Origin: Pseudomonas chlororaphis
GTDB lineage: Bacteria > Pseudomonadota > Gammaproteobacteria > Pseudomonadales > Pseudomonadaceae
DNA: 64,000 nucleotides
Direction of reading: 5' to 3'
NCBI GenBank assembly: GCA_001023535.1
Contig: CP011020.1
Coordinates: 3,671,734-3,735,733, forward strand
This document shows positions 1 through 13,033 of this stretch, piece by piece. A model generated the notes under the pieces. The model saw only the letters and a list, made by a program, of their open reading frames with translations, was not told the origin of the DNA and ran no database searches. Positions within the stretch are counted from its first letter, which is position 1. Each line of letters begins with the position of its first letter. The position numbers and the translations under genes are program-made.

Positions 1-188
1 AACGCCTTGAGCAACTCCTCGTTGGTCAGGTCGACACCATGGTTCGCCGCGGCGAATGCCAGCAGGCGATACAAGGCACCCGAATCCAGCAGGTTCCAGC
101 CCAGTTGCCTGGCCAGGATCCCGGCCACGGTGCCCTTGCCCGAACCGCTCGGGCCATCGATGGTGATGACCGGTGCCTTGATGATCAC
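1..188 (-). CDS. cmk: Cytidylate kinase, N-terminal part (runs off window)
   Basis: Only the first 62 codons are in the window; the C-terminal part lies beyond base 1. The reading frame on the minus strand starts with GTG at 186-188 and gives an N-terminal P-loop, GPSGSGKG, at about residues 7-14, followed by a segment (LLDSGALYR) typical of CMP kinases. The enzyme phosphorylates CMP and dCMP in pyrimidine nucleotide supply. The start overlaps the tyrA-aroA stop codon in a GTGA arrangement, implying translational coupling. Pseudomonads carry cmk directly after this gene, which supports the call. Too short for the upstream ORF list to show as a main frame, but the protein match is clear. Confidence 0.88.
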   Translation of the reverse strand, partial: MIIKAPVITIDGPSGSGKGTVAGILARQLGWNLLDSGALYRLLAFAAANHGVDLTNEELLKA

Positions 189-2428
189 GACTGCGCCTCT
201 TGTGCTACTCGAATGCCGACCTGTGCGCACAGCGCCAGGAAATTCGGGAACGACGTGGCGACGTTGGCGCAGTCATGGATGCGAATCGGCGCGCTGGCGC
301 GCAACGATGCAACGCTGAAGGCCATGGCAATGCGGTGATCGCCGTGACCATGGACTTCGCCGCCGCCGATCTGGCCGCCGTCGATGATGATGCCGTCCGG
401 TGTCGGTTGGCACTTCACGCCCAGGGCCAGCAGGCCGTCGGCCATTACCTGGATACGATCCGACTCCTTGACCCGCAGCTCTTCAGCACCGGTCAGCACT
501 GTGCGGCCTTCGGCACAGGCAGCGGCCACGAACAGCACCGGGAACTCGTCGATGGCCAGCGGAACCAAAGCCTCCGGAATCTCGATACCCTTGAGTTTAG
601 CCGCTCTTACGCGAAGGTCCGCCACCGGTTCACCGCCCACTTCACGCTGGTTCTCCAGGGTGATGTCGGCGCCCATCAGGCGCAGGATGTCGATCACGCC
701 GGTGCGGGTCGGGTTGATACCCACATGTTCGAGCACCAGTTCGGAGCCCTCGGCGATGGACGCGGCCACCAGGAAGAATGCCGACGACGAGATATCGCCA
801 GGGACTTCGATGTGAGTCGCGGTCAGCTTGCTGCCGGACTCGACCGACGCAGTTGCGCCGTTGACGGTGACCGGGTAGCCGAAGCCACGCAGCATGCGCT
901 CGGTGTGATCACGAGTGGGCGCAGGCTCGGTCACGGTGGTCTTGCCTTCGGCGTAGAGACCAGCCAGCAGCAGACAGGATTTCACCTGCGCACTGGCCAT
1001 CGGCATGGTGTAGGTCAGCCCCTTGAGCTTGTTGCCGCCACGGATGGTCATCGGTGGACGACCTTCGGCAGCCGTCTCGATGACCGCACCCATTTCCCGC
1101 AACGGGTTGGCGACACGGTTCATCGGCCGCTTGGACAGCGAGGCGTCGCCGGTCAGCGTGCTGTCGAAATCCTGCGCGGCCAGCAGGCCGGACAGCAGGC
1201 GCATCGACGTCCCGGAGTTCCCCAGGTAGATCGGCCCAGGCGCTGGCTTCAAGCCATGCAGCCCGACACCGTGGATGGTCACGCGACCGTGGTGCGGACC
1301 TTCGATGACCACGCCCATGTCGCGAAACGCCTGCAGCGTCGCCAGGGCGTCTTCGCCTTCGAGGAAGCCTTCCACCTCGGTCACGCCTTCGGCCAGGGAG
1401 CCGAGCATGATCGAGCGGTGGGAAATCGATTTATCGCCCGGTACACGAATACGCCCACTCAGGGAGCCACCAGGTTGTGCCAGGAAAATCAGATCGTTGG
1501 AGTTCATAGCGTCCACATAGGCCCGACGGGCCAGGATTTTACTGAAATGCTCGCGGGCCACCCTGGCGCGTGTGAAAACGCCCAGCAATTGGTGCCCGTC
1601 CCCTGCATCGACCGCGTCGCGCAAGGCGTCGAGATCGCTGCGAAATGTATCGAGTGTGCGCAGGACAGCTTCGCGGTTGGCGAGGAAGATGTCGTGCCAC
1701 ATGACCGGGTCGCTACCGGCGATTCTCGTGAAATCGCGGAAACCGCCGGCAGCGTAACGGAAGATCTCAAGATTTTCATTGCGTTTGGCCAATGAATCCA
1801 CCAACCCGAACGCCAACAGATGCGGCAAATGGCTGGTGGCGGCCAAGACTTCATCGTGGCGCTCGACCTGCATATGCTCGACGTCGGCGCCCAGCTCGCG
1901 CCAGAGGCGGTCCACCACCGCCAATGCAGCCGGATCGGTCTGCTCCAGCGGCGTCAGGATCACCTTGTGCCGGCGAAACAGCTCGGCGTTGGAGGCTTCC
2001 ACCCCGCTCTGCTCGGAACCGGCAATCGGATGCCCCGGCACAAAGCGTCCCGGCATCCCGCCGAACGCCAGGGTGGCCGCCCGCACGACATTGCCCTTGG
2101 CACTGCCGACATCCGTGAGGATGGCGCGCCCCAGGTCCATGGTCGCCAGGCGCGCCAGCAGTTTTTCCATGGCCAGGATCGGCACCGCCAACTGAATCAC
2201 GTCCGCGCCCTGGCAGGCGACCGTCAGGTCGTCTTCACAGCGATCCACCACACCCAACTCGACCGCCAGCTTGCGTGACTGCGGGTCCAGGTCGACGCCG
2301 ACCACCTCCCGGCACAGCCCACTTTCGCGCAATCCCTTGGCAAACGAACCACCGATCAGCCCCAGGCCGACCACCACCAGGCGCCCGATCATAGGAACAG
2401 CAGGTTGCAATGAAGTGACATCAACCAC
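185..2428 (-). CDS. tyrA-aroA: Fused prephenate dehydrogenase / EPSP synthase
   Basis: One 747-residue chain joins two shikimate-pathway enzymes. Residues 1 to about 305 are prephenate dehydrogenase, with the NAD-binding [12 protein letters not shown] near residue 21. From Met308 the chain is 3-phosphoshikimate 1-carboxyvinyltransferase, with [24 protein letters not shown] and DHRIAMAF motifs. The fusion is the normal arrangement in Pseudomonas rather than an artefact: the frame is open throughout. The start is uncertain: GTG at 2428 overlaps hisC by 8 bases, while an ATG at 2392 gives a 735-residue protein beginning MIGRLVVVG, a better fit to the start of the Rossmann fold. Neither has a strong Shine-Dalgarno sequence. 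It lies between hisC and cmk in one operon. Confidence 0.95.
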   Translation of the reverse strand: MVDVTSLQPAVPMIGRLVVVGLGLIGGSFAKGLRESGLCREVVGVDLDPQSRKLAVELGVVDRCEDDLTVACQGADVIQLAVPILAMEKLLARLATMDLGRAILTDVGSAKGNVVRAATLAFGGMPGRFVPGHPIAGSEQSGVEASNAELFRRHKVILTPLEQTDPAALAVVDRLWRELGADVEHMQVERHDEVLAATSHLPHLLAFGLVDSLAKRNENLEIFRYAAGGFRDFTRIAGSDPVMWHDIFLANREAVLRTLDTFRSDLDALRDAVDAGDGHQLLGVFTRARVAREHFSKILARRAYVDAMNSNDLIFLAQPGGSLSGRIRVPGDKSISHRSIMLGSLAEGVTEVEGFLEGEDALATLQAFRDMGVVIEGPHHGRVTIHGVGLHGLKPAPGPIYLGNSGTSMRLLSGLLAAQDFDSTLTGDASLSKRPMNRVANPLREMGAVIETAAEGRPPMTIRGGNKLKGLTYTMPMASAQVKSCLLLAGLYAEGKTTVTEPAPTRDHTERMLRGFGYPVTVNGATASVESGSKLTATHIEVPGDISSSAFFLVAASIAEGSELVLEHVGINPTRTGVIDILRLMGADITLENQREVGGEPVADLRVRAAKLKGIEIPEALVPLAIDEFPVLFVAAACAEGRTVLTGAEELRVKESDRIQVMADGLLALGVKCQPTPDGIIIDGGQIGGGEVHGHGDHRIAMAFSVASLRASAPIRIHDCANVATSFPNFLALCAQVGIRVAQEAQS

Positions 2429-3533
2429 GAGCCAGGACCTTGCTCAACGCCTCCAGGAAACGGCTGTTCTCCGCCGGCAGCCCAATAGTGATGCGCAGGT
2501 GGTTCGGCATGCCGTAGTTGGCCACCGGACGCACGATCACGCCCTCACGCAACAACCCCTGGAACACCGGGGCGGCGACACGCCCGAGGTCGACGCAGAT
2601 GAAATTGCCTTTCGAGGGGATCCAGTCCAGGCCCAACTCGCGGAAACCGGCTTCGAGCTGCTGCATGCCGGCCTCATTGAGACGACGGCTCTGCGCCAGG
2701 TATTCCTCGTCCTGCAACGCGGCACAGGCCGCGGCCAGTGCGAAGCTGTTGACGTTGAACGGCTGGCGCACGCGGTTCAGCACATCGGCCACCACGGCCG
2801 TGGACAAGCCGTAGCCAACCCGCAGCGACGCCAGGCCATAGGCCTTGGAGAACGTGCGCGAAACCAGCAGGTTCGGGTAGGCCGCTAGGAAATCCAGGCC
2901 ATCAGGCAGGTCGCTGCCTTCGGCGTACTCGATGTAGGCCTCGTCCAGCACCACCAGCACATGCTCCGGCACGTCCTGCAGGAAGTCATCCAGGGCCTGG
3001 GCATCGAACCAGGTGCCGGTCGGGTTGTTCGGGTTGGCGATGAAGACCACCCGGGTGTTGGCGTCGATGGCCGCCAGCATCGCCGGCAGATCGTGCCCCC
3101 ACGCCTTGGCCGCCACCACATGGGCGTCGGCGCCGACAGCTTGCGTCGCGATCGGGTAAACCGCGAACGCGTGTTCGCTGAACACCGCATTGAGGCCCGG
3201 CGCCAGGTAGGCGCGGGCCACCAGCTCGAGGATGTCGTTGGAGCCGTTGCCCAGGGTCACCTGGTTCAGCTCTACGCCACAGCGCTCGGCCAGCAGGCTT
3301 TTCAAGGCAAAGCCGTTGCCATCGGGGTAACGGGTCAGCTCGGCCAGCTCGTCACGGATCGCCGCCAGCGCCTTGGGACTTGCGCCCAGCGGGTTTTCGT
3401 TGCTCGCCAGCTTGACGATGCTGGCCGGGTCCAGGTCCAGCTCGCGGGCCAACTCATCCACAGGCTTGCCCGGAACATAAGGCGAAAGTTGTTGCACGCC
3501 TGGCTGCGCCAGTGCGAGGAAGTTGCCACTCAT
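2421..3533 (-). CDS. hisC: Histidinol-phosphate aminotransferase
   Basis: A 370-residue PLP-dependent class I/II aminotransferase. The PLP lysine lies in SRTFSKAYGLASLRVGYG, and ANPNNPTGTW is the usual cofactor-pocket loop. HisC converts imidazole acetol phosphate to histidinol phosphate. In this position, between pheA and tyrA-aroA, the pseudomonad enzyme (hisC2 in P. aeruginosa) is thought also to act on aromatic keto acids, which would explain its place among aromatic amino acid genes; that is inference from context. The stop overlaps the next gene by 8 bases and pheA ends 13 bases upstream of its start. Confidence 0.93.
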   Translation of the reverse strand: MSGNFLALAQPGVQQLSPYVPGKPVDELARELDLDPASIVKLASNENPLGASPKALAAIRDELAELTRYPDGNGFALKSLLAERCGVELNQVTLGNGSNDILELVARAYLAPGLNAVFSEHAFAVYPIATQAVGADAHVVAAKAWGHDLPAMLAAIDANTRVVFIANPNNPTGTWFDAQALDDFLQDVPEHVLVVLDEAYIEYAEGSDLPDGLDFLAAYPNLLVSRTFSKAYGLASLRVGYGLSTAVVADVLNRVRQPFNVNSFALAAACAALQDEEYLAQSRRLNEAGMQQLEAGFRELGLDWIPSKGNFICVDLGRVAAPVFQGLLREGVIVRPVANYGMPNHLRITIGLPAENSRFLEALSKVLARG

Positions 3534-3546
3534 TTGCTATCCGCCC

Positions 3547-4641
3547 TTAAAGAACTGCCTTGGGGTAGGAACCCAGCACCTTGAGTGCCACTGCTTCCTG
3601 ACTGATTTTCTCAAGCACACCTTTGACCAGAGGATCGCGGTGGTGGCCGACAAAATCGATGAAGAACACGTAGGTCCATTTACCGCTGCGCGACGGACGC
3701 GTCTCGATACGGGTCAGGTCGATGCCATTGTCATGGAACGGCACCAACAGCTCATGGAGCGCACCGGGCTTGTTGCTCATGGAAACGATGATCGATGTCT
3801 TGTCGTCGCCGGTCGGCGGCACTTCCTGGCTGCCGATCATCAGGAACCGCGTGGAGTTATCCGGGCGATCCTCGATTTTCTCGGCCAGGCGAGTCAACCC
3901 GTAGAGGCCGGCCGCCATATCGCCGGCAATCGCCGCCGAGTTCCATTCGCCCTTGACCCGCTTGGCCGCCTCGGCGTTGCTGGAGACCGCCACGCGCTCG
4001 ACGTTCGGGTAATGAGCATCCAGCCATTTGCGGCACTGGGCCAGCGACTGGGCGTGGGAATAGATCCGGCTGATACTGTCGGTCTTGGTGTTTTCACCGA
4101 CCAGCAGGTGATGGTGGATGCGCAGCTCGACTTCGCCGCAGATCACCATGTCGTGCTCGAGGAAGCTGTCCAGCGTGTGATTGACCGCGCCTTCGGTGGA
4201 GTTTTCCACCGGCACCACGCCAAAATTCACCGCGCCGGCCGCCACTTCGCGGAAGACTTCGTCAATGGCCGCCATGGGCTTGCTGATCACCGCGTGGCCG
4301 AAGTGTTTCAGGGCCGCGGCCTGGGTGAAGGTGCCTTCGGGGCCCAGGTAGGCGACTTTCAGCGGCTGCTCAAGCGCCAGGCACGAAGACATCACCTCGC
4401 GGAACAGCCGCGCCATCTCTTCATTGCTCAACGGGCCCTTGTTGCGTTCCATGACCCGCTTGAGCACCTGCGCTTCACGCTCAGGACGATAAAACACCGG
4501 CACTTCGCCTTCCGCCAACGACGCCATTTTCACCCGGGCGACTTCCTGGGCGCAGCGCGCGCGCTCGCTGATCAGCTCCAGGACCTTTTCGTCCAGGGCG
4601 TCGATGCGCAGGCGCAGCGCCTTGAGTTCCTGTTCAGACAT
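3547..4641 (-). CDS. pheA: Bifunctional chorismate mutase / prephenate dehydratase (P-protein)
   Basis: The 364-residue chain has an N-terminal AroQ chorismate mutase (about residues 1-90, beginning MSEQELKALRLRIDALD), a prephenate dehydratase domain (from about 95, AYLGPEGTFTQAA; ENSTEGAVNHTLD) and a C-terminal ACT domain (about 275-350, GALHELLVPFHDNGIDLTRIE with the ESR-type ETRPSR). It makes phenylpyruvate from chorismate, and the ACT domain is where phenylalanine feedback normally acts. Its ATG overlaps the serC TGA by one base (TGATG), so translation is coupled. Confidence 0.96.
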   Translation of the reverse strand: MSEQELKALRLRIDALDEKVLELISERARCAQEVARVKMASLAEGEVPVFYRPEREAQVLKRVMERNKGPLSNEEMARLFREVMSSCLALEQPLKVAYLGPEGTFTQAAALKHFGHAVISKPMAAIDEVFREVAAGAVNFGVVPVENSTEGAVNHTLDSFLEHDMVICGEVELRIHHHLLVGENTKTDSISRIYSHAQSLAQCRKWLDAHYPNVERVAVSSNAEAAKRVKGEWNSAAIAGDMAAGLYGLTRLAEKIEDRPDNSTRFLMIGSQEVPPTGDDKTSIIVSMSNKPGALHELLVPFHDNGIDLTRIETRPSRSGKWTYVFFIDFVGHHRDPLVKGVLEKISQEAVALKVLGSYPKAVL

Positions 4642-5726
4642 CAGCCATGTTCCTTCTCGAACTCTGCCATGTAGGCCACCAACGCATTGACGGCGTTGAT
4701 GTCCACGGCGTTGTAGATGGACGCGCGCATGCCACCCACCGAGCGATGGCCCTTGAGGTTCAACAGGCCACGCTCGTCGGCACCCGCCAGGAACGGCTTG
4801 TCGAGACGGTCGTCGGCCAGGCGGAACGGCACGTTCATCCAGGAACGATCGGTCTTGTTGATCGGGTTGCTGTACAGGCCGCTGGCATCGATGAACTCAT
4901 ACAGCGTGCGCTGCTTCACCTCGTTGAGCTTGCCGATCGCTTCGACACCGCCCTGCTCCTTGAGCCATTCGAACACCAGGCCGGACAGGTACCAGGCCAG
5001 GGTCGGCGGCGTGTTGTACATCGAGCCGTTGTCCGCCGCGACCTTGTAGTTGAGCATGGTCGGGCACAGGGAACGGGCACGGCCCAGCAGGTCTTCGCGA
5101 ATGATGCTGACCAGGATGCCGCTCGGGCCGATGTTCTTCTGGGCACCGGCGTAGATCATGCCGAAACGGGACACGTCCACCGGGCGCGAGAGGATGTCCG
5201 AGGACATGTCGGCGACCAGCGGCACGTCGCCGGTTTCCGGGATCCAGTTGAATTCCAGGCCGCCGATGGTTTCGTTCGGCGCGTAATGCACGTAGGCCGC
5301 GTCCTTGGACAGGTTCCATTCGTTCTGGCCGGGAATGGCGAAATAATCATAGGGCTTGGCGGTAGCTGCAACATTGACGTGGCCGTAGCGCGAAGCTTCT
5401 TCGATGGCCTTTTGCGACCAGATACCGGTGTCGATGTAGTCGGCCTTGCCGTTTTCCGGCAGCAGGTTCAGCGGAATCTGGGCGAACTGCTGGCTGGCGC
5501 CGCCTTGCAGGAACAACACTTTATAGTTGGACGGGATGTTCAGCAGATCACGCAGGTCCTGCTCGGCCTTGGTGGCAATGGACACGAACTCATCGCTGCG
5601 ATGGCTCATTTCCATGACGGACAGGCCCTTGCCATGCCAGTCGAGAAGTTCACCCTGGGCGCGCTTCAGGACCGCTTCAGGAAGCGCCGCCGGGCCGGCA
5701 CAGAAGTTATAGGCTCTCTTGCTCAC
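4641..5726 (-). CDS. serC: Phosphoserine aminotransferase
   Basis: A PLP enzyme converting 3-phosphohydroxypyruvate to phosphoserine; it also acts in pyridoxine synthesis. I place the start at GTG 5724-5726, giving 361 residues beginning (M)SKRAYNFCAGPAALP, which matches the family length of about 360. The open frame continues to 5822, but that extension encodes half of a REP palindrome and has no family resemblance. The PLP lysine is in YAGAQKNIGPSG, and the C-terminal GGMRASIYNA is the usual phosphate-binding loop. It heads the serC-pheA-hisC-tyrA-aroA-cmk transcription unit. Confidence 0.95.
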   Translation of the reverse strand: MSKRAYNFCAGPAALPEAVLKRAQGELLDWHGKGLSVMEMSHRSDEFVSIATKAEQDLRDLLNIPSNYKVLFLQGGASQQFAQIPLNLLPENGKADYIDTGIWSQKAIEEASRYGHVNVAATAKPYDYFAIPGQNEWNLSKDAAYVHYAPNETIGGLEFNWIPETGDVPLVADMSSDILSRPVDVSRFGMIYAGAQKNIGPSGILVSIIREDLLGRARSLCPTMLNYKVAADNGSMYNTPPTLAWYLSGLVFEWLKEQGGVEAIGKLNEVKQRTLYEFIDASGLYSNPINKTDRSWMNVPFRLADDRLDKPFLAGADERGLLNLKGHRSVGGMRASIYNAVDINAVNALVAYMAEFEKEHG

Positions 5727-5781
5727 ATCCAATCTCGCTCTGATCTGGTGGTCACATAAATCTTGTGTTCTGCCCCCCCCC

Positions 5782-5870
5782 TGTGGGAGCGGGCTTGCTC
5801 GCGAATGCGGTATGTCAGCCATTTAAATGTCGACTGACACACCGCATTCGCGAGCAAGCCCGCTCCCACA
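5782..5870. repeat. REP palindrome (TGTGGGAGCGGGC type), 37-bp arms
   Basis: Left arm 5782-5818 and right arm 5834-5870 are reverse complements at 36 of 37 positions, separated by a 15-base AT-rich spacer. Both arms begin with the TGTGGGAGCGGGCTTGCTCG core seen elsewhere in the window (8946-9034, 37907-37969). It sits between gyrA and serC and could form a long hairpin in RNA from either strand. Confidence 0.9.
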
Positions 5871-5904
5871 AGGAGAATGCGCAGTGTCGCAAATTTTCAA
5901 AAGG

Positions 5905-5941
5905 GACAAACAACAAGGGGGCGAATCTTCATCCGCCCCCT
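5905..5941 (-). terminator. Probable gyrA terminator
   Basis: Just after the gyrA stop, on the minus strand, an 8-bp stem (bases 5916-5923 paired with 5934-5941, G/C-rich) with a 10-base loop is followed by TTGTTGTTTG. The T run is interrupted, so strength is uncertain. Confidence 0.6.
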
Positions 5942-5951
5942 GCGTGTCCGC

Positions 5952-8615
<2,664 letters not shown>

Positions 8616-9060
8616 GAGAAGCCTGATTCCTTTTTCTGGTGAAACCTCGTCACATCCAGATGGGACGAACGAAGCTCGCCGCTGCCGAACAAATGCCGTG
8701 CAACGACTTACGACAAATCAACGAGTTATGCCATGGATCTGCGCAGTGAAGGCCGCCTCGCGAGGCAGCCTTGGAAACCGCCGGATGTTATCACAAGAGC
8801 CGCCACGCACCTATCCCCCAGATGCGCATGGTGCGTAGTTAGTTGACCGGTGACAGGCTGATATGGGATCAGAGGGGCTTAGAGGCGCTATGGATGGAGA
8901 ACAAGAGCACAAATGCAAGGAATTTGTTGCCTGTAGAGGCCTCTTCGCGAGCAAGCCCGCTCCCACAGGGGATTTGTGTATGCCAGGGATGTCAGCCATA
9001 ACACATTCCAGTGTGGGAGCGAGCTTGCTCGCGATGGCGACATTACTGACAACAACCGTC
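8616..9060. other. Intergenic region between mtnA and gyrA
   Basis: Holds no gene I can support. The part next to gyrA should carry the gyrA promoter, but I see no clear -35/-10 pair. The part nearer mtnA holds an inverted REP pair at 8946-9034. Short frames here (for example 8811-8999, minus) run through the repeat and have no recognisable product. Confidence 0.6.
8946..9034. repeat. Inverted REP pair, TGTGGGAGC type
   Basis: CGCGAGCAAGCCCGCTCCCACA-type arm at 8946-8967 and its inverted copy at 9012-9034, separated by 44 bases. Same repeat family as 5782-5870 but with the spacer on the other side of the arms. Lies just downstream of mtnA. Confidence 0.85.
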
Positions 9061-10137
9061 TCAATGCAGCCGCTTGCGGCACATCAACTGCGCCAGTTTC
9101 GCCGTATCGGGACGCTCGACGATGCCCTTTTCCGTGACGATGACGTCGATCAGGTCCGCCGGGGTGACATCGAACCGCGGGTCGAAGGCCTCGACGTCGG
9201 CGCCGATGCGCTGGCCCTCCATCTCCAGCAATGCGCGCCCATCGCCGTCCTCGAGCACAATGTCCTCGCCGCAGGCCAGGCTCATGTCGATGGCCGAGCT
9301 CGGCGCCACCACCATGAAGCGCACACCGTGATGCATCGCGCAGACGGCCAGTTGATACGTACCGATCCGGTTCGCCACGTCACCATTGGCGGCAATGCAG
9401 TCAGCCCCCACGATCAGCCAGGTCACGCCCTTGGTCTTCATGATATGGGCGGCGGCGGAATCGACGTTAATGGTCACCGGCAGGCCCTCCTCGGCCAGCT
9501 CCCAGGCGCTCAGGCGCGAGCCTGGCAGGCAAGGCCGGGTTTCATTGACATAGACACGCTCGACCATGCCTTCGATGAACGCGCCACGAATCACCCCCAG
9601 GGCGGTACCGAAGCCGCCGGTGGCCAGGGCCCCGGCGTTACAGTGGGTGAGGATGGCCTGGGCGTTGCCCTGGTGCTTGCGGATCAGGTCGACGCCGAGC
9701 TGGGCCATGGTCAGGTTGGCCTCGCGATCGCTCACATGGATCGCGATGGCTTCGGCCTCCAGCACCGCCAGCGGTTCGGCGTGCTCCTTCAGGCGGCCCA
9801 ACCGATCACGCATCCGATCCAGCGCCCAGAACAAATTCGCCGCCGTCGGCCGGGCGGCAGCCAGCACGGCAAAGTCGGCTTCCAACGCGGCCTGCCAGTC
9901 ACCGCCCTGCGTCATCCGGGCACGGGCGGCGAGCACGACGCCGTACGCTGCACAAATGCCAATGACGGGGGCGCCGCGCACCACTCGCGCACCAATGGCG
10001 TCGGCCACTTCGGCGGCGCTGGTGCAGGCGATCCAGTTCTGCTCGAATGGCAATGCCCGCAGATCTTGCAAGTACAGGACGCCATCGCGCCAATCGATGG
10101 CCTTCACCTTCTCCGCAGCCAACAGTCGATCGCGCAT
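9061..10137 (-). CDS. mtnA: S-methyl-5-thioribose-1-phosphate isomerase
   Basis: A 358-residue member of the eIF2B-like sugar-phosphate isomerase family that converts methylthioribose-1-phosphate to methylthioribulose-1-phosphate in methionine salvage. Family marks are [13 protein letters not shown], the catalytic cysteine in [18 protein letters not shown], and the catalytic aspartate in [21 protein letters not shown]. It is divergent from mtaD, which acts earlier in the same pathway: in pseudomonads methylthioadenosine is first deaminated (MtaD), then phosphorolysed, to give the MtnA substrate. The start [16 protein letters not shown] fits the family. Confidence 0.96.
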   Translation of the reverse strand: MRDRLLAAEKVKAIDWRDGVLYLQDLRALPFEQNWIACTSAAEVADAIGARVVRGAPVIGICAAYGVVLAARARMTQGGDWQAALEADFAVLAAARPTAANLFWALDRMRDRLGRLKEHAEPLAVLEAEAIAIHVSDREANLTMAQLGVDLIRKHQGNAQAILTHCNAGALATGGFGTALGVIRGAFIEGMVERVYVNETRPCLPGSRLSAWELAEEGLPVTINVDSAAAHIMKTKGVTWLIVGADCIAANGDVANRIGTYQLAVCAMHHGVRFMVVAPSSAIDMSLACGEDIVLEDGDGRALLEMEGQRIGADVEAFDPRFDVTPADLIDVIVTEKGIVERPDTAKLAQLMCRKRLH

Positions 10138-10243
10138 CCCTCACCCCGCACTCATGAACAAAAGCCGCCGATTATAGCGATCCCTCTGCGAAGACGCTCG
10201 GGTATACTTCGCCATCCTTTATACCCCATGGAACCGCTCCACG

Positions 10244-11575
10244 ATGCCCAAGCCTGCCGTTGCGCTCGACTTATTATTGCTGCCGAGCTGGTTAGTGCCT
10301 GTCGAACCCGCCGGCGTAGTGCTCCAGAACCATGGCCTGGGCATTCGCGACGGTTGCATCGTATTTATCGGCCCGCGGACAGAAGCCCTCAAGTGTGACG
10401 CCGCAGAGGTTCGCGAACTGCCCGGCATGCTCCTGGCCCCCGGTCTGGTCAATGCCCACGGGCACGCGGCCATGACGCTGTTCCGTGGCCTGGCCGACGA
10501 CCTGCCCTTGATGACCTGGCTCGAGCAGCACATCTGGCCGGCCGAGGCCAAGTGGGTCGACGAGGATTTCGTCCGCGATGGCACCGACCTGGCGATCGCC
10601 GAGCAGATCAAGGGCGGCATCACTTGCTTCAGCGACATGTACTTCTACCCCAAGGTGGCCAGCGAGCGCGTGCACAACAGCGGCATGCGCGCGCAACTGG
10701 CCATTCCGATCCTCGACTTCCCGATCCCCGGTGCGGCCAGCGCCGATGACGCCATTCGTCAGGGCATCGAGCTGTTTGGCGACCTCAAGCACCATCCTCG
10801 GATCAAAATCGCATTTGGCCCCCATGCGCCCTATACCGTGGGCGACGAGAACCTGGAGAAAATCCGCGTGATCGCCGAGGAGTTGGACGCGCCCATCCAC
10901 ATGCATGTCCACGAAACCGCCTTCGAAGTGCAGCAGGCTGTGGATAACACCGCCGAGCGACCGCTGGCGCGCCTGGGCCGGCTTGGCCTGCTGGGACCGC
11001 GCTTCCAGGCCGTGCACATGACTCAGATCAGCGATGAAGACCAGGCTTTGCTGGTAGAAAGCAATTGCAGCGTGATCCACTGCCCGGAATCGAACCTGAA
11101 ACTGGCCAGCGGCTTCTGCCCGGTGGAGCGTTTATGGCAGGCGGGGGTCAATGTCGCCATTGGCACCGACGGCGCGGCCAGCAACAACGACCTGGACCTG
11201 CTGGGGGAAACCCGCACCGCTGCCCTGCTGGCCAAGGCTGTCGCCGGTTCCGCCACGGCCCTGGACGCCCACCGAGCGCTGCGCATGGCCACGCTCAATG
11301 GCGCGCGGGCGCTGGGCATCGAGTCCACCGTGGGCTCGCTGGAAGTCGGCAAGGCCGCCGACCTGGTGGCCTTCGACCTGTCGGGCCTGGCGCAGCAGCC
11401 GATCTACGATCCAGTGTCGCAGTTGATCTACGCCACGGGGCGCAACTGTGTGAAACACCTCTGGGTGGCCGGCAAGCCGTTATTGGAAGACGGCCGGCTG
11501 ACGCGCCTCGACGAATCGCAATTGACCGCCACGGCCCAGGCCTGGGGGCGCCGCATCAGCGGACACGACGAATAA
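10244..11575 (+). CDS. mtaD: 5'-methylthioadenosine deaminase (TRZ/ATZ hydrolase family)
   Basis: A 443-residue amidohydrolase. Metal-binding HxH is in [10 protein letters not shown], the second metal His in [10 protein letters not shown], and the metal Asp in [16 protein letters not shown]. The gene faces away from mtnA with 106 bases between their starts. P. aeruginosa PA3170, at the same place, deaminates methylthioadenosine to methylthioinosine, so I transfer that role; action on S-adenosylhomocysteine is possible. It is followed by ubiG 63 bases downstream on the same strand. Confidence 0.9.
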   Translation: MPKPAVALDLLLLPSWLVPVEPAGVVLQNHGLGIRDGCIVFIGPRTEALKCDAAEVRELPGMLLAPGLVNAHGHAAMTLFRGLADDLPLMTWLEQHIWPAEAKWVDEDFVRDGTDLAIAEQIKGGITCFSDMYFYPKVASERVHNSGMRAQLAIPILDFPIPGAASADDAIRQGIELFGDLKHHPRIKIAFGPHAPYTVGDENLEKIRVIAEELDAPIHMHVHETAFEVQQAVDNTAERPLARLGRLGLLGPRFQAVHMTQISDEDQALLVESNCSVIHCPESNLKLASGFCPVERLWQAGVNVAIGTDGAASNNDLDLLGETRTAALLAKAVAGSATALDAHRALRMATLNGARALGIESTVGSLEVGKAADLVAFDLSGLAQQPIYDPVSQLIYATGRNCVKHLWVAGKPLLEDGRLTRLDESQLTATAQAWGRRISGHDE

Positions 11576-11638
11576 CCACGCCCCTTGAGCCACCAGGCTC
11601 GGGGCACCTGACTTTCCCAGCTTTTCGAGGATCTGCAC

Positions 11639-12337
11639 ATGAGCAACGTCGACCACGCCGAAATCGCCAAGTTCGAAGCCCTGGCCCATCGCTGGTGGGA
11701 CCGTGAAAGCGAGTTCAAGCCGCTGCACGACATCAACCCACTGCGGGTCAACTGGATCGATGAACGGGTCAACCTGGCTGGCAAGAAGGTGCTCGACGTC
11801 GGCTGCGGCGGCGGCATCCTCAGCGAGGCCATGGCCCAGCGTGGGGCGACGGTGATGGGCATCGACATGGGGGAGGCGCCGCTGGCGGTGGCCCAGTTGC
11901 ACCAGTTGGAATCCGGCGTCAACGTGGAATATCGGCAGATCACCGCCGAAGCCCTGGCCGAGGAAATGCCCGGCCAGTTCGACGTGGTGACGTGCCTGGA
12001 AATGCTCGAGCACGTACCGGATCCGTCCTCGGTCATCCGCGCCTGCTTCCGCATGGTCAAGCCGGGCGGCCAGGTGTTCTTCTCCACCATCAACCGCAAC
12101 CCGAAGGCCTACCTGTTCGCCATCGTCGGCGCCGAATACATCATGAAGCTGTTGCCGCGTGGCACCCACGACTTCAAGAAATTCATCCGCCCGTCCGAGC
12201 TCGGCGCCTGGAGCCGCATGGCCGGCCTGACCGTCAAGGACATCATCGGCCTGACCTACAACCCGCTGACCAAGCACTACAAGCTGGCCGCCGACGTTGA
12301 TGTCAACTACATGATCCAGACCCTGCGCGAGGAGTAA
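11639..12337 (+). CDS. ubiG: Ubiquinone biosynthesis O-methyltransferase UbiG
   Basis: A 232-residue SAM-dependent methyltransferase for the two O-methylations of ubiquinone synthesis. The SAM motif [16 protein letters not shown] lies near residue 50, and the N-terminal [20 protein letters not shown] segment is specific to UbiG. A GAGGATCTG ribosome site precedes ATG 11639. mupP starts four bases after its stop, so they share a transcript. Confidence 0.96.
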   Translation: MSNVDHAEIAKFEALAHRWWDRESEFKPLHDINPLRVNWIDERVNLAGKKVLDVGCGGGILSEAMAQRGATVMGIDMGEAPLAVAQLHQLESGVNVEYRQITAEALAEEMPGQFDVVTCLEMLEHVPDPSSVIRACFRMVKPGGQVFFSTINRNPKAYLFAIVGAEYIMKLLPRGTHDFKKFIRPSELGAWSRMAGLTVKDIIGLTYNPLTKHYKLAADVDVNYMIQTLREE

Positions 12338-12341
12338 GGCG

Positions 12342-13013
12342 ATGCGTCTCAAAGCGGTTCTTTTCGACATGGACGGCACGTTGCTCGATACCGCGCCGGA
12401 CTTCATCGCCATCTGCCAGGCCATGCGCGCTGATCGCGGCCTGCCACCGATGAACCCGCAGCACATCCGCGACGAGATTTCCGGCGGCGCCCGGGCAATG
12501 GTCGCGGTGACCTTCTCCATGGACCCGGAATCGCCCGGGTTCGAGGACCTTCGCCAGGAATTCCTCGACCGCTACCTCAAGGGTTGCGCCGTGCACAGCC
12601 ATCTCTTCGACGGCATGGCCCAGGTGCTGGCCGACATCGAGGCGGCCAACCTGATCTGGGGCGTGGTCACCAACAAGCCGGTGCGCTTCGCTGAACCGAT
12701 CATGCAGCAACTGGGCCTGGCGCAGCGCTCGAAAGTGCTGATCTGCCCCGACCATGTGACGAACAGCAAGCCCGACCCGGAACCGCTGACCCTGGCCTGC
12801 AAGATGCTCGACCTGGACCCGGCCAGCGTGTTGTTCGTAGGCGACGACCTGCGGGACATCGAGTCCGGTCGCAGCGCCGGCACTCGAACCTGCGCCGTGA
12901 CCTACGGCTACATCCACCCGGACGACAACCCCAAGCACTGGGGCGCTGACGTGGTGATCGATCACCCGCTGGCACTGCGCGAGGTGCTGGATAACGCGTT
13001 GTGCAGTTGCTGA
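12342..13013 (+). CDS. mupP: N-acetylmuramic acid 6-phosphate phosphatase MupP
   Basis: A 223-residue HAD-family phosphatase: nucleophile motif [14 protein letters not shown] at the N-terminus, motif II Thr in VVTNKP, Lys in NSKPDPEPL and motif [17 protein letters not shown] proteins here were long annotated as phosphoglycolate phosphatase (gph). The ortholog in the same ubiG-linked position in P. aeruginosa and P. putida is MupP, which makes N-acetylmuramate in the cell-wall recycling route that bypasses MurA and affects fosfomycin and beta-lactam response. I prefer MupP on gene order; gph is the alternative. Confidence 0.88.
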   Translation: MRLKAVLFDMDGTLLDTAPDFIAICQAMRADRGLPPMNPQHIRDEISGGARAMVAVTFSMDPESPGFEDLRQEFLDRYLKGCAVHSHLFDGMAQVLADIEAANLIWGVVTNKPVRFAEPIMQQLGLAQRSKVLICPDHVTNSKPDPEPLTLACKMLDLDPASVLFVGDDLRDIESGRSAGTRTCAVTYGYIHPDDNPKHWGADVVIDHPLALREVLDNALCSC

Positions 13014-13033
13014 GGCAAATCGAGTATCGCTCC

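Noticed and set aside
8811..8999. Minus-strand 62-codon frame upstream of gyrA
   Set aside because: Mainly translated REP sequence.
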